From Parasedimentitalea maritima (GTDB taxonomy: Bacteria > Pseudomonadota > Alphaproteobacteria > Rhodobacterales > Rhodobacteraceae): a stretch of 64,000 nucleotides of DNA. The translations under genes and the position numbers were made by a program. The notes beneath the pieces are model-generated. The model had not been told where the DNA came from, ran no database searches, and saw only the letters and a program-made list of their open reading frames with translations. The stretch spans positions 310,001 through 374,000 of the forward strand of contig NZ_VAUA01000005.1 of assembly GCF_005771405.1 (NCBI RefSeq). Reading direction: 5' to 3'. Below, in pieces: positions 36,802 to 45,908 of the stretch. Each line of letters starts with the position of its first letter. The first letter of the stretch is position 1.

Positions 36802-37599
36802 CTATCCGATAAACCGAAATGCCCGCATAACTTCAAAAAAATCTTTGTGACGGAACCGCAGTCGGCAGTCAGACATCAGCTCGGCACCCGGATACCAGCT
36901 GCAGCGGTAGGCCTCAGTTGGGTTTGAATATTCGATCTGCATGTCCACCTCATCTGGCATGGTCAGCATACAGGACGAGAGATCGCCTTTTAACGCGGCT
37001 TCAACACCGGCGCGAATTTCAGAGCAAGCACGCTGCGGTGTCATTGAGGCAGAGGCAGGCCCAATACCCTTGGAGACAGGCACAGTTCGGATTTTAGGAA
37101 CCAATGCGGCAGCGTCATCGCAAATACCATGATCTCCAGATATGAAGACTGATGGCACTTGGTGATATGCTGCAATGTGGGCATTATGCGTGAATTCAGA
37201 TGACAGCTCTCCATTGAAGTAAAACCGAGAGATCCTCCCGTTGAAACTATGTGCAAGAGGGTTGGCTGAGCTGCCCGCTTTGGCGTGGTAGCCAGTGAAA
37301 AGTGCTGCGTCGAAACTCTCGTCAAGACCGCACATCATCGAATGTGGGTTACCAGGCCAACCGTGGATAATCGTAACATAATCAGGCAGCCGTGCTGAAA
37401 TGATGTTGCGCGCGGTTTCATGGCCATCTTTCACCACGACTTCACGGGCGCCCGCTGCATAAGCCCCTTCGCAAGCCGCCGCAACTTCGGCGCTCATGTA
37501 CTCGCGAAACTCACCATAGTCTGGGCCGCTTTTACGTGCCTCGTCCCAACTGGCTATTCCAGCGGTGCCTTCAATATCGGCGCTAATAAAAACTTTCAC
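36802..37599 (-). CDS. M55-family metallopeptidase (D-aminopeptidase DppA-like)
   Basis: A 265-residue zinc D-aminopeptidase of the DppA type. The opening MKVFISADIEGTAGI contains the first metal-binding Asp-x-Glu. DGHETARNIIS near residue 60 has the next (Asp-x-His), and GYHAKAGSSANPLAHSFNG near 104 the following His; EFTHNAHIAAYHQVPSVFISGD near 134-155 carries the remaining set. DppA decamers release D-amino acids from peptides, for example from peptidoglycan. There is no transporter adjacent. The start gives the standard family N-terminus. It precedes the DUF4389 gene's region on the same strand. Confidence 0.9.
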   Translation of the reverse strand: MKVFISADIEGTAGIASWDEARKSGPDYGEFREYMSAEVAAACEGAYAAGAREVVVKDGHETARNIISARLPDYVTIIHGWPGNPHSMMCGLDESFDAALFTGYHAKAGSSANPLAHSFNGRISRFYFNGELSSEFTHNAHIAAYHQVPSVFISGDHGICDDAAALVPKIRTVPVSKGIGPASASMTPQRACSEIRAGVEAALKGDLSSCMLTMPDEVDMQIEYSNPTEAYRCSWYPGAELMSDCRLRFRHKDFFEVMRAFRFIG

Positions 37600-37668
37600 T
37601 CTGTTTGTCCTTCAATTCTGCTCACGACTTTCCAGCGGTCCAAAGCAAATAGCTTTGGTATCCCGGGT

Positions 37669-37977
37669 TTAGTCCAGCTCCGTCCAGGGCCATGGCTTAA
37701 CGTTGCTCGCAGCTGTTTGGAAACGCGCCGCTTTGGCGATCCATATCCCCAGGTCGGTGCCAAAATCGGCAAGCCGTTCATTCGGTTGTTTGTTACTGAT
37801 CAACATGACAACAAACTGCAACACGGTTGCCGCGCCCAGAACAGTTTGGGCAAGAGATATCATGACTGCAATCAGCAGCATGTAGACCAGCCGGGCCAAA
37901 ATATTTTCTTCCTGCTCAGGCTCGAACTGTTCACCATGAAGGCGCCCGGCTACTTTTTCTTCTTCAGATTCAGCCAT
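37669..37977 (-). CDS. DUF4389 small membrane protein
   Basis: A 102-residue protein. The acidic cytoplasmic N-terminus (residues 1-25) is followed by two hydrophobic helices (ILARLVYMLLIAVMISLAQTV and AATVLQFVVMLIS). The NERLADFGTDLGIWIAKAARF segment matches the DUF4389 pattern, where the helix pair is followed by a conserved amphipathic stretch. It ends in PWPW, typical of the family. The function is unknown. It lies 69 bases upstream of the M55 peptidase gene and may be co-transcribed with it. Confidence 0.82.
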   Translation of the reverse strand: MAESEEEKVAGRLHGEQFEPEQEENILARLVYMLLIAVMISLAQTVLGAATVLQFVVMLISNKQPNERLADFGTDLGIWIAKAARFQTAASNVKPWPWTELD

Positions 37978-38412
37978 TTGTATCCCTGTTTTTTTAAATT
38001 TCGGCGTGCTTTACACAAATCGTTACTGGCCCCAGTTGGCAGACCAGCCTTGGTCACCGCAGACGTTAGATGAATTTTGACGCGCGTGGAATGGAGATCA
38101 ACATCCAGTTGCTACGTTTCGGAACCGCCCCAACTTCAAAATTTCTATTGCAGGCTGTAAAACGTCCGACCCAAGCATGGTCTGACAATTTAACTGTGGC
38201 ACCTCCATGGCAACCGGGTCATGATACACCCGCCAGCGCAGCACGAACTAAGTCACGCATCGCATACTCCTCCCCCTGTTCGTTGGTCATTTTTACTGGG
38301 CGGCCCATCAGTTTATTGCAATGCATCTTGGTCTCGACGCGGCTCCGATGCTGGCACTGTCAATCAGAAGGTAGAGCGGCCTTTTGGTGCGCGTCTCGAG
38401 AAGTTTTCGACT
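37978..38412. other. Non-coding stretch with a possible transposase scrap
   Basis: About 435 bases without a convincing gene. On the minus strand near 38310-38400 one frame reads LLETRTKRPLYLLIDSAS, which faintly resembles the conserved LLIDSTGIK region of IS5-type transposases. Another short minus frame reads MGRPVKMTNEQGEEYAMRDL. Both are too short to assign. The region is regarded as decayed DNA. Confidence 0.3.
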
Positions 38413-40422
38413 CTACGCTTTTCGGAGCGCGCCTTCTAAAGCTCTTGCTAGTTCATCCCTTGTGAACGGTTTGTTGAGCAAGACGTTGTTCGTCACAACA
38501 AACCCGCTTTGAGAGGCTGCCTCGGCAGGATAGCCGGACATGAACAAGATTCGCGCCTGTGGGTGCTGCGCGAGCACCTCATGAGCAAAAGCCGTTCCGC
38601 TCGTGCCGCCGGGAAGCATGACATCGGTCAAAATGACATCAAAACTCTGCCCAGTTGCCAGTAAAGCACGGGCCGCTTCGGCATGTTCAACCGTATAGGG
38701 TACATACCCAAGACGTTTAATTGTGTGCTCTGTCAGCAGACGCAAGGAAGGATCATCCTCGATGACAAGCACCGTTTCGCCGTTCCCCGTTGGGCGGTCA
38801 GATTTCGACGCCACCGAGCTGCGTTCAGCTCCCTGGCTGTCTCTTGGCAGCAGCACCTTGACCGTCGTGCCTTTGCCCTCTTCACTGAAGATGCTGGCAT
38901 GTCCGCCGGATTGTTTAGCAAAGCCGTAAACCATAGACAGGCCCAGACCAGAGCCTTCACCGACGCCTTTAGTGGTGTAAAAGGGTTCAAATGCCCGTTC
39001 AATTACATCAGGGCTCATTCCGACCCCGGTGTCGGCTACTGCAATCCTCACATATTCGCCGACGGGCATCTCTGGCGTCTCGCTCATGTGATCTGCGTCA
39101 AGTCTAATGTTTTCGCATTCGATGGTCAGCTTACCGCCGCCGGGCATCGCGTGGCTGGCATTGATCGCTAGATTCAACAGTGTGTCCTCGACCTGACCGG
39201 GGTCAGCGCGCGCAGTCCAGAGTGTCATCGGTGCAATCACCTCCACTTCTACCATTCCCCCGAGGGTACGCGTCATCAGGTCCTGCATACCGATGACCAG
39301 TGCACGCAAGTCGATTGCCTTTGGCTCCAGCGGTTGGTTGCGAGCATAGGCCAGCAAGCGCCGGGTCAGGGCCCCACCACGGTCAGTAGTTCGCAAAATT
39401 TGTCCGGTTAGCTCCTGATCCTGTCCGGGCATATCCTCAAGCAACTCGGCACAGCCCTGAATTACAGCCAACAGATTATTGAAGTCATGAGCTACGCCGC
39501 CAGTAAGCTGGCCAATCGCCTCCATTTTCTGTGCGTTCCGCAGCGCCTGTTCTGTGGCCTTGCGTGCGGTTACATCCTCAAGTGTTATAAGAAGGCGACT
39601 CCAGTTATGCCTATTCTCCGGCGGCATGAAAAACCGGTTCTGTAGAATCATTGGTCTTCCGGTGCCGTCAATCTCTTCAAACTCGCTCTCATATACTGAG
39701 GCTCCGTTATAGAAAGCTATTATCGCCTCGCGAAATAACTCTATTACATCACTGCGCTCCGGTCATGCTTCTAAAACCTTTTTAAACGCTTTCTTTGTCT
39801 GTACGCCGTAAAGGATCAGAAGCGAGTCACTCATTCCGCGGCGCACTATTTTCATGTGAAGCTGCCTGAGCACATCGTGATCTGTAAGCCATTCTACAAT
39901 TTTGACATCACCTTTCGCAGATTGCATTTCGTCCAGTGCGCACTTGACCTCTGACCAATCCACTTCGATTGTTGGTATCGGGGACTGTTCAAAAAGTTCG
40001 CGGTAGCGTTCTTCGCTTTGTAGTAGAATTTTCTCAGATTTGAGGCGATCCGTGATGTCGCGTGCTACGACCAAAATTCGGGTCTCACCTAGGATTTCGG
40101 CGACCGAAATTCGGACTTCAACCGGTAGATGTGAACCATCTTTACGTATTTGCGCTCCAATGCGCGTAATCGTTTGTCCTGGGGCAAGCTCTTTGGCAAA
40201 ATCTGCATAATCACTAGCAGTAGCCGTTACACCTACCGTCGTCGTGTCAAGCGCCAGCAGTTCAACGCGCGTATATTGAAGCGATGAACAAGCGCGTTCA
40301 TTCACATCGACGTAACCACCTGTTTTGGGGTCGACCACAAAAAGTGAATCACCAGCCTGATCCAACACGTTTCTTAGGTTGGCATGGGATTCTTCTAGTT
40401 TGCGACCGTCCTCATGCTGCAC
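38413..40422 (-). pseudogene. PAS hybrid histidine kinase interrupted by an in-frame TGA
   Basis: One continuous reading frame encodes two PAS segments (residues 1-130, LDQAGDSLFVVDPKTGGYVD; and ELFEQSPIPTIEVDW), then a second S-box, a HisKA H-box (AIGQLTGGVAHDFNNLLAVI), an HATPase_c domain (NLAINASHAMPGGG, DTGVGMSP, GEGSGLGLSMVYGF) and a C-terminal receiver with its phospho-acceptor in FDVILTDVMLPGG. A single TGA at 39763-39765 breaks it; after it the frame reads PERSDVIELFREAIIAFYNG and continues into the second half. The 5' end is also lost: the GTG at 40422 and everything upstream lie in a copy of a dispersed repeat. Taken as a pseudogene; the C-terminal part (from 39651) could still be translated alone. 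Confidence 0.8.
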
Positions 40423-40470
40423 TGCGCACCAATGTCGTAGAAGAGCTGGAACCGGCCACTACACGGATTT
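40413..40470 (+). repeat. Dispersed repeat, left part (copy E)
   Basis: Contains ATGCTGC, AATGTCGTAGAAG and GCTGGAACCGGCCA, which match the left halves of the copies at 60904-61006 and 61632-61712. The right half (with CTTTGCAAAG) is missing here. The truncated histidine kinase gene begins within it. Confidence 0.6.
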
Positions 40471-41053
40471 GGCACGGATGGCAGGTCAGGGCAGAACTGG
40501 TCGTTTGTCATTCTTCCCGTCGCCCGCTTATGAAGCCATTTAAGTACCATTCCCCAAACAAAGTACGGCCGAGCGGTCTCCCGTCCGGCCTTCCCCTGAA
40601 GGACTTCGTTATATTGGGCTCGACGCAAAGGGAGGAGGAATTGCGCGAAATCCGCTTTTTGGACAAAACGCAGTGGGAGGAGGTTACTACGTTCGATCTG
40701 TTCGTACTCTAACAATGCTGCACTGCAGCGGGTGCGCAATGGGGAAACACTGGGAAGTACAGGGCAGGCCGAAAATTGCTGTCTTTATAGTATAATATTT
40801 GTGCATGATGAATGTTTGGGCAGAGTTGAAAAACTCCCCGGTCGGAAAAACGCTGCAACTAATTAGAACAAGTGTTTTGTGAGCGCGCCTCTGGCAAACA
40901 ACATTCTCAGAATGGTGCGCCAGCGGGACAGTTTTCCGATAAAATGCACCCAATTGGCCAAAACCGTGAGTTTTTCAACATGGCGCAATCATCATCTCAC
41001 CGTTTGAAGCCACGGTAAGGTTGGGATCATACATCATTTTGAGGAGCTAAGAG
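40423..41053. other. Decayed region between kinase remnant and IS110 transposase
   Basis: About 630 bases. It starts with a repeat fragment, has a second short ATGCTGCACTGCAGC piece near 40715, and ends with the left, untranslated part of the IS110 element. Open frames on both strands (for example 40284-40712) show no family likeness. Confidence 0.4.
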
Positions 41054-42193
41054 ATGGTGTATTTTGCGGGATTGGATGTCTCGATGGAAGAGACACACAT
41101 ATGCGTTTTGGATCGCGAAGGGGCTTTGATCCGGGAAGGCAAGACTGTCACATTCACAAAGGCGATCAGCGTTTTTCTTGCCGGTGGGCCGAAATGCAAA
41201 GGTGTGGTGTTTGAGACCGGACGAATGGCCCCGATGCTCTTTCACGGTCTCGTTGAACTTGGCATTTCTGTTCGATGCATTGAAAGCAGGCAGGCCTATC
41301 AGGCTTTGAAGTCGTTGGCAGGGCACAAAACAGATCGCAATGATGCCCGTGGACTGACACATTTAGCGCGGACTGGGTTCTATAAACCAACACATGTTAA
41401 ATCGCTGTCCGCACATGCTGTCCGTTTGCTGATTGCTGCAAGGAAAAAGCTGGTTGGACAGCGTGTCACAATCGACAATCAGATCCGGGGGCTGGTCGTC
41501 GTATTTGGGGTGCGGCTGCCACGCACATTGTCGCCAGCATTCAAAGACGCAGCCTTGGCAGTGAGTGACGGTGTGCCCGGCCTCCATGCCGCGTTGTGTG
41601 GGCTGTTCGCAGCACGCGAAGCCATACTGACGGCCGTTGCGGCGATTGATGTAGACATCAAAAAGATGACCCGCAAATCCAAAACCTGCCAGCGCCTGAT
41701 GACTGTTCCAGGTGTCGGCCCAATCACGGCTTTAGCCTTTGCTGCAGCAATTGATGATCCGCGACGGTTCGGGAAGTCACGTGATGTAGGAGCCTATCTC
41801 GGGCTGGTACCAAAACGGCATCAATCAGGCGAGATCGACTACTCCGGCGGTATCTCGAAACGAGGCGATGTGAAAGTTCGCACCCTCCTGTACGAGGCTG
41901 CCAATGTCATGCTCACCAGATGTACTGCACCGCTCAAGCTGAAATCATGGGCGCTGGCAATCGCCGCCCGGTCAACGATGCGAAAAGCGCGTGTGGCCTT
42001 GGCACGTCGATTGGCAATCATCCTTCACGCCATTATGCGTGACCAAACCAACTTCAAAGCAACCTGAGAACAAGAGCGCGAACCGAGGATTCCAAACACC
42101 AGTTCCCGCAGGGAACGATGCCCGAGGGAGGGCGTAGGACACGGCGTGGATTCTGTAGCAACGGCTTCGGCCAGATTGCGGTTTCAACATTGC
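40973..42193 (+). mobile_element. IS110-family insertion sequence (limits approximate)
   Basis: The transposase gene at 41054-42067 defines an IS110-family element. A near-exact 12-base direct repeat, TTTCAACATGGC (40973-40984) and TTTCAACATTGC (42182-42193), lies on either side; I use it as a working limit only. IS110 elements have no ordinary terminal inverted repeats or target duplications, so the true ends need comparison with other copies. The 3' flank holds a hairpin, GTTCCC-GCA-GGGAAC (42102-42116). Confidence 0.45.
41054..42067 (+). CDS. IS110-family transposase
   Basis: A 337-residue intact transposase. The N-terminal RuvC-like DEDD domain has GLDVSMEETHICV (Asp8), VFETGRMAPM (Glu near 54), and HKTDRNDARGLTHLA (two Asp near 95 and 98). 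The C-terminal Tnp domain has MTVPGVGPITALAFAAAIDD and the conserved Ser in DYSGGISKRGDVKVRTLLYEAA near 265. The start has GAGGAGCTAAGAG upstream. These enzymes use a DEDD/Ser mechanism and, in recently described members, a structured non-coding bridge (seeker) RNA from the element's own end to choose target sites. It appears intact and may be active. Confidence 0.93.
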   Translation: MVYFAGLDVSMEETHICVLDREGALIREGKTVTFTKAISVFLAGGPKCKGVVFETGRMAPMLFHGLVELGISVRCIESRQAYQALKSLAGHKTDRNDARGLTHLARTGFYKPTHVKSLSAHAVRLLIAARKKLVGQRVTIDNQIRGLVVVFGVRLPRTLSPAFKDAALAVSDGVPGLHAALCGLFAAREAILTAVAAIDVDIKKMTRKSKTCQRLMTVPGVGPITALAFAAAIDDPRRFGKSRDVGAYLGLVPKRHQSGEIDYSGGISKRGDVKVRTLLYEAANVMLTRCTAPLKLKSWALAIAARSTMRKARVALARRLAIILHAIMRDQTNFKAT

Positions 42194-42300
42194 CGACCTA
42201 CTTCCAGCCAACCCCATCATGAGCCACGGAGCTCGAAGAGAACGAAGGCAACCTCAGACATCGGCAGCGCCCGGATAAATGCGTTGACAGATTAGAGAAC
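42068..42300 (+). ncRNA. Candidate bridge/seeker RNA region of the IS110 element
   Basis: The 3' untranslated flank directly after the transposase. It contains a perfect hairpin (GTTCCC at 42102-42107, GGGAAC at 42111-42116, three-base loop) and more Gly/Cys-rich partial pairings downstream, with no convincing ORF. In IS1111-type members of the family the guide RNA lies downstream of the transposase; in IS110-type members upstream. The position is inferred from that knowledge, and no target-binding loop has been identified. Confidence 0.3.
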
Positions 42301-42305
42301 AGAAT

Positions 42306-42335
42306 AGGCAGGAAGCGGACTTTGCAAAGTCGGGT
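42306..42335 (+). repeat. Dispersed repeat, right part (copy D)
   Basis: GGCAGGAAGC followed by the palindrome CTTTGCAAAG (42320-42329) and TCGGG. It matches the right end of copy A (55921-55946). Only the right part is present; the left part seen at 40413 is on the other side of the IS110 element. Confidence 0.55.
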
Positions 42336-42547
42336 CGATCAGGGTCCCTGCCCCGATGACAATGACCCGTTGCGGATATTGATGGAGTACCTGGCTCTGG
42401 AACAAATCTCCCGCAAAAGCGGACGTTCTTGAATTAGAGTTTTTTGACCGTCGTGGATCGCTGTTAGCCGTAACGAGTTTCCAAAACAGATATCGTTGCA
42501 TGCCAAGTTTCCTCTATCGGATCCGCGGAAAAATGAAACGATAGCGC
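42336..42547. other. Intergenic remainder downstream of the sugar operon
   Basis: About 210 bases between copy D and the stop of the altronate-dehydratase-like gene. Two overlapping minus-strand frames exist but lack start sites and family likeness. No terminator hairpin with a T-run was found on the minus strand. Confidence 0.3.
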
Positions 42548-44044
42548 CTAAAGAACGGCGCCAATTTGCCAAGGAACAAATTCAACTCCGCCAAACCCAA
42601 GATCTTCACTTTTTGAGTGCTGACCGCTGGCGATGGCTATAAGCGCCTCGAAGATTTGTTCTCCCTTTTCGACAAGAGATGCGCCTTCGGCGATGTCGCC
42701 GCAGTTGATGTCCATGTCCTCGCTCATACGCATGAACATATCAGAATTGGTTGCAATTTTGATGCCGGGTGCTGGCTTGTACCCCGAAACCGAGCCACGC
42801 CCAGTGGTAAAGGCAATCAAAGTGGCCCCGGACGCAACCTGCCCAGTGACGGAACAGGGATCGTAGCCTGGACTATCCATAAACACGAAGCCTTTGCTGG
42901 TCAGTAGCGCGCCATATTCGAACACCCCAGACAGCGGCGCTTGCCCGCTCTTGGCCACTGCGCCTAACGATTTTTCGAGGATCGTGGTCAGACCGCCACG
43001 TTTATTACCAGGGCTTGGGTTGTTATCCATTTTTGACCCATGGCGCGCGCAGTAAGCTTCCCACCAGGCGAGTTTGTCCACCAGGTCTTGCCCCACTTCT
43101 GCTGATACAGCGCGGCGGGTCAATAGGTGTTCAGCTCCGTAGATCTCGGATGTTTCAGACAGGATTGAGGTGCCACCTTGCTGAACCAGAAGATCAGACG
43201 CGACGCCGAGTGCCGGATTGGCGGTGAAACCGGAATAGCCATCTGACCCACCACATTGCATCCCCAGTACTAGTTCAGATACCGGTGCAGGGGCTCGTTT
43301 GGCTTGGTTAGCATAACTCGCAAGCGAGGTGAGGTGTTCGAGGCCCGCCTCTATGGTGCGCCGAGTTCCACCCATTTGCTGGATCGTCATGTAACGTAGT
43401 GCACCGTCCTGGGTAATCTTGCGATCACCTACCAATTCGGCCAGTTGCAGCACTTCGCAGCCTAGTCCTACCAATAGGATTCCGCCGAAATTCGGATGGC
43501 GCGCATACCCAGCAAGTGTCCGCAGCAGGAGGTCATAACCTTCACCTTGATTGGACATGCCGCAGCCACTGCTATGCACGATGGGCACAACGCCATCTAC
43601 ATTGGGGAATTCATCCAGAAGGCCGGACTTTTCCGCCGCTTCAGCAATGAAGCGGGCGACAGATCCGGAACAGTTCACTGATGTCAGGACGCCAATGTAA
43701 TTGCGTGTTCCAACACGCCCGTCCTCGCGGTGATAGCCCTCAAACGTGCGCAGTTGTTTGGGATCTGGCAGGGGGTGGGCAGCGGAACCAAAGGCGTAAT
43801 CCGCCACATGATCGCTCATGCTCATATTGTGACTGTGTACGTGAGAACCTGCCACTATGTTGCAATCTGCTTTACCGATGATTTGGCCGTAGCGGACCAC
43901 GTGATCCCCTTTGGCAATATCTGTCATGGCAACTTTGTGTGACCTTGGGATCGGCTCGATTGCAACGTCATCGCCTGCCGCAAGGGTTTGCAGAGTGATG
44001 GCAACGTTATCCACATCATTTAAAAGGAGTGTTTTGGATGACAT
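42548..44044 (-). CDS. UxaA-family sugar-acid dehydratase (altronate dehydratase-like)
   Basis: A 498-residue member of the altronate/galactarate dehydratase family, close in length to E. coli UxaA. Residues 1-90 form the SAF domain (AGDDVAIEPIPRSHKVAMTDI, GSHVHSHN). The C-terminal catalytic domain has YHREDGRVGTRNYIGVLTSVNCSGS, VPIVHSSGCGM, and QCGGSDGYSGFTANPALG, with the metal-binding Cys/His residues. It would turn D-altronate into 2-keto-3-deoxy-D-gluconate (KDG), the fourth step of L-galactonate use after the neighbouring 5-dehydrogenase and reductase. Some relatives dehydrate L-fuconate or D-arabinonate instead. It is the last gene of the importer operon, 3 bases after the dehydrogenase. 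Confidence 0.85.
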   Translation of the reverse strand: MSSKTLLLNDVDNVAITLQTLAAGDDVAIEPIPRSHKVAMTDIAKGDHVVRYGQIIGKADCNIVAGSHVHSHNMSMSDHVADYAFGSAAHPLPDPKQLRTFEGYHREDGRVGTRNYIGVLTSVNCSGSVARFIAEAAEKSGLLDEFPNVDGVVPIVHSSGCGMSNQGEGYDLLLRTLAGYARHPNFGGILLVGLGCEVLQLAELVGDRKITQDGALRYMTIQQMGGTRRTIEAGLEHLTSLASYANQAKRAPAPVSELVLGMQCGGSDGYSGFTANPALGVASDLLVQQGGTSILSETSEIYGAEHLLTRRAVSAEVGQDLVDKLAWWEAYCARHGSKMDNNPSPGNKRGGLTTILEKSLGAVAKSGQAPLSGVFEYGALLTSKGFVFMDSPGYDPCSVTGQVASGATLIAFTTGRGSVSGYKPAPGIKIATNSDMFMRMSEDMDINCGDIAEGASLVEKGEQIFEALIAIASGQHSKSEDLGFGGVEFVPWQIGAVL

Positions 44045-44047
44045 TAG

Positions 44048-45064
44048 TTATTCCTGCAGCTGAACTATGACTTTGATCAGATCCGCACGTTCCTCAGCTA
44101 GGCCGTTAAACTGGACGGCCAATTCATCCAGTGTGAGCACCGTGGAACACAGGGCATCTGCATCAATCAAGTTGTCACGAAAGGCTGACATGACCCAATC
44201 AAAGTCGGACTTTAATGCGTTGCGACTACCGATCAGGCGCATCTCGCGCTTGTGAAATTCTGGGTCGCTGAAGGTGATGTTGTCCTTAACTACGCTGACC
44301 AGAACATATGATCCGCCGTGAGCCACGGCCGGAAAACCTGCTTCGATTGCGCCGGCATGTCCGGTGGCATCAAACAAGACATCGTAACCTTCACCACCCG
44401 TCGCTTTGATTGCGGCTTCGATGCCTGTGTGTCCCATGTCGAAACCAAACTTATCCGAGGCCATGGCCAAGCGTTCAGGGCTGAGATCCAGCAACGTGAC
44501 GGTTGCACCTTTTAGGCGCGCAAACAAAGCTGTGCCGATACCGATGGGCCCCACGCCGGTTACCAGAACATTATCACCCTCGGACACGCCAGAACGTTGC
44601 ACCGCGTGCGCACCGATGGCCAGAAACTCGACCATGGCTGCTTGGATCGCTGACAAACCGTCTGCGGCATAGAGGTTGCCCGCTGGTACCGCCAGCTGGG
44701 GGATTAACCCGCCATCGCGGTGCACGCCCAAGACTTCGATTTTGTAGCAGCAGTTGGGCTTGTCACGCTTGCAGGCCCGGCACTCACCACATGTCAAATA
44801 GGGGTTTACCAGGACCAGATCACCTGCCGACCAGCCTTCTCCATCGCGCGCAACATGGCCGCTTAGTTCGTGACCGATGACCCGTGGATAGTTGAGAAAC
44901 GGGTGTTTTCCTTCGAGAATGTGATAGTCAGTCCCGCACAGACCCACGGCGCAGATATCAACCAACACCCAGCCATCTGGAACCTCGCTCACGACGGGGC
45001 GAGGTTCTATTGCAAAGGTTCCTGGTTTGACGACTGTACCTGCTCGCATTGTATTGGTGCTCAT
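44048..45064 (-). CDS. Zinc-dependent alcohol dehydrogenase, L-galactonate 5-dehydrogenase-like
   Basis: A 338-residue medium-chain dehydrogenase. Catalytic zinc ligands are visible in GLCGTDYHI (Cys38) and GHELSGHV (His-Glu). Structural zinc cysteines are in [15 protein letters not shown], and the NAD-binding Rossmann motif is [17 protein letters not shown] near residue 170. It resembles the LgoD (YjjN) and idonate/sorbitol dehydrogenase group, which oxidise C5 of aldonates. With UxaA, a UxaB-like reductase, and KDG kinase in the same locus, oxidation of L-galactonate to D-tagaturonate is the best guess. Its ATG overlaps the ABC ATPase stop by 4 bases (ATGA). Confidence 0.82.
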   Translation of the reverse strand: MSTNTMRAGTVVKPGTFAIEPRPVVSEVPDGWVLVDICAVGLCGTDYHILEGKHPFLNYPRVIGHELSGHVARDGEGWSAGDLVLVNPYLTCGECRACKRDKPNCCYKIEVLGVHRDGGLIPQLAVPAGNLYAADGLSAIQAAMVEFLAIGAHAVQRSGVSEGDNVLVTGVGPIGIGTALFARLKGATVTLLDLSPERLAMASDKFGFDMGHTGIEAAIKATGGEGYDVLFDATGHAGAIEAGFPAVAHGGSYVLVSVVKDNITFSDPEFHKREMRLIGSRNALKSDFDWVMSAFRDNLIDADALCSTVLTLDELAVQFNGLAEERADLIKVIVQLQE

Positions 45065-45846
45065 TTGGACTCACCTCGCGGTGCCCAGCCATCTGGCAAG
45101 GTGCCCTTGATGATGAGGCTCAGGATATCGTCCTTGTTGACATCCTCGATGTGGAAAGTTCCGACGTTGCGGCCCTTGTTCATCACCATCACGCGGTCAC
45201 ACAGGTCAAACACATCATGCATGTCGTGGCTGATCAGGAAGATGCCGATGCCTTCGTCTTTCAGGCGCAGCGTCAGATCTGCCACCATCGACGTTTCCGA
45301 TGGCCCAAGCGCCGCCGTCGGCTCGTCCATAATTAGAACTTTGGCTTGAAAGTAGATCGCGCGGGCAATGGCGATAACCTGTCGCTGTCCACCAGACAGC
45401 TTGGCCACGGGGTCCTTGAGGTTCTTGAAATTCGGGTTCAGCTGGCGCAGTGCGTCTTGCGCCTCGGTATGCATGCGTGCTTCGTCGAGGTTTCCGAAAC
45501 GGGTCTTAAGCTCGCGTCCGAGAAACAGGTTCTGCGCCGCATCCAGATGGTTGGCTAAAGCCAAGGTCTGATAGATTGTTTCGATACCGAATTTCTTGGC
45601 ATCATGCGGAGATTTAAGATCAGCCTCTTGGCCGTTCACATAGATCTCGCCGCCATTGGGTATCATTGCTCCGGACAGGATCTGCATGAGACAGGATTTT
45701 CCAGCCCCGTTGTGGCCCAATACACCGACGACCTCACCCGGATAAAGATCAACTGAGACACCTTCAACGGCATGAACACCGCCAAAATGTTTGTAGATCT
45801 CTGACATTTGCACCAGAGGGGTCTCTTGAGCGTTTGCGTCCAACAT
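45061..45846 (-). CDS. Sugar ABC transporter ATP-binding protein
   Basis: A 261-residue single-domain ATPase of the CUT2 (ribose/fructose-type, FrcA-like) family. Walker A is GHNGAGKS near residue 40; the signature motif is LSGGQRQ near 150; Walker B is [12 protein letters not shown] near 172; the H-loop is LISHDMHDV. It powers uptake together with the permease and binding protein encoded upstream. Having one ATPase domain instead of the fused double one of RbsA is usual in the FrcA branch. A strong hairpin separates it from the binding-protein gene. Confidence 0.92.
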   Translation of the reverse strand: MLDANAQETPLVQMSEIYKHFGGVHAVEGVSVDLYPGEVVGVLGHNGAGKSCLMQILSGAMIPNGGEIYVNGQEADLKSPHDAKKFGIETIYQTLALANHLDAAQNLFLGRELKTRFGNLDEARMHTEAQDALRQLNPNFKNLKDPVAKLSGGQRQVIAIARAIYFQAKVLIMDEPTAALGPSETSMVADLTLRLKDEGIGIFLISHDMHDVFDLCDRVMVMNKGRNVGTFHIEDVNKDDILSLIIKGTLPDGWAPRGESK

Positions 45847-45871
45847 TTTTCGTCCTATCGGAATCTAGAGT

Positions 45872-45901
45872 TGGGTCAGCGAACGTCAGTTCGCTGACCC
45901 A
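45872..45901 (-). terminator. Perfect 13-bp stem-loop after the binding-protein gene
   Basis: TGGGTCAGCGAAC / GTTCGCTGACCCA (45872-45884, 45889-45901) with loop GTCA. It lies 7 bases after the stop of the substrate-binding gene and 25 bases before the ATPase gene. It has no T-run, so it more likely protects the upstream mRNA end and lowers downstream expression than stops all transcription; this is inferred from similar importer operons. Confidence 0.7.
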
Positions 45902-45908
45902 GGCACAA

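Noticed and set aside
38070-38465. 131-residue plus-strand ORF overlapping the kinase end
   Set aside because: It has no ribosome site or family likeness and runs into the receiver domain on the other strand.
39763-39765. TGA in the histidine kinase as a selenocysteine codon
   Set aside because: No conserved Cys or redox motif is expected at this place in an S-box domain, and no hairpin typical of a SECIS element was evident right after it. A nonsense mutation is simpler.
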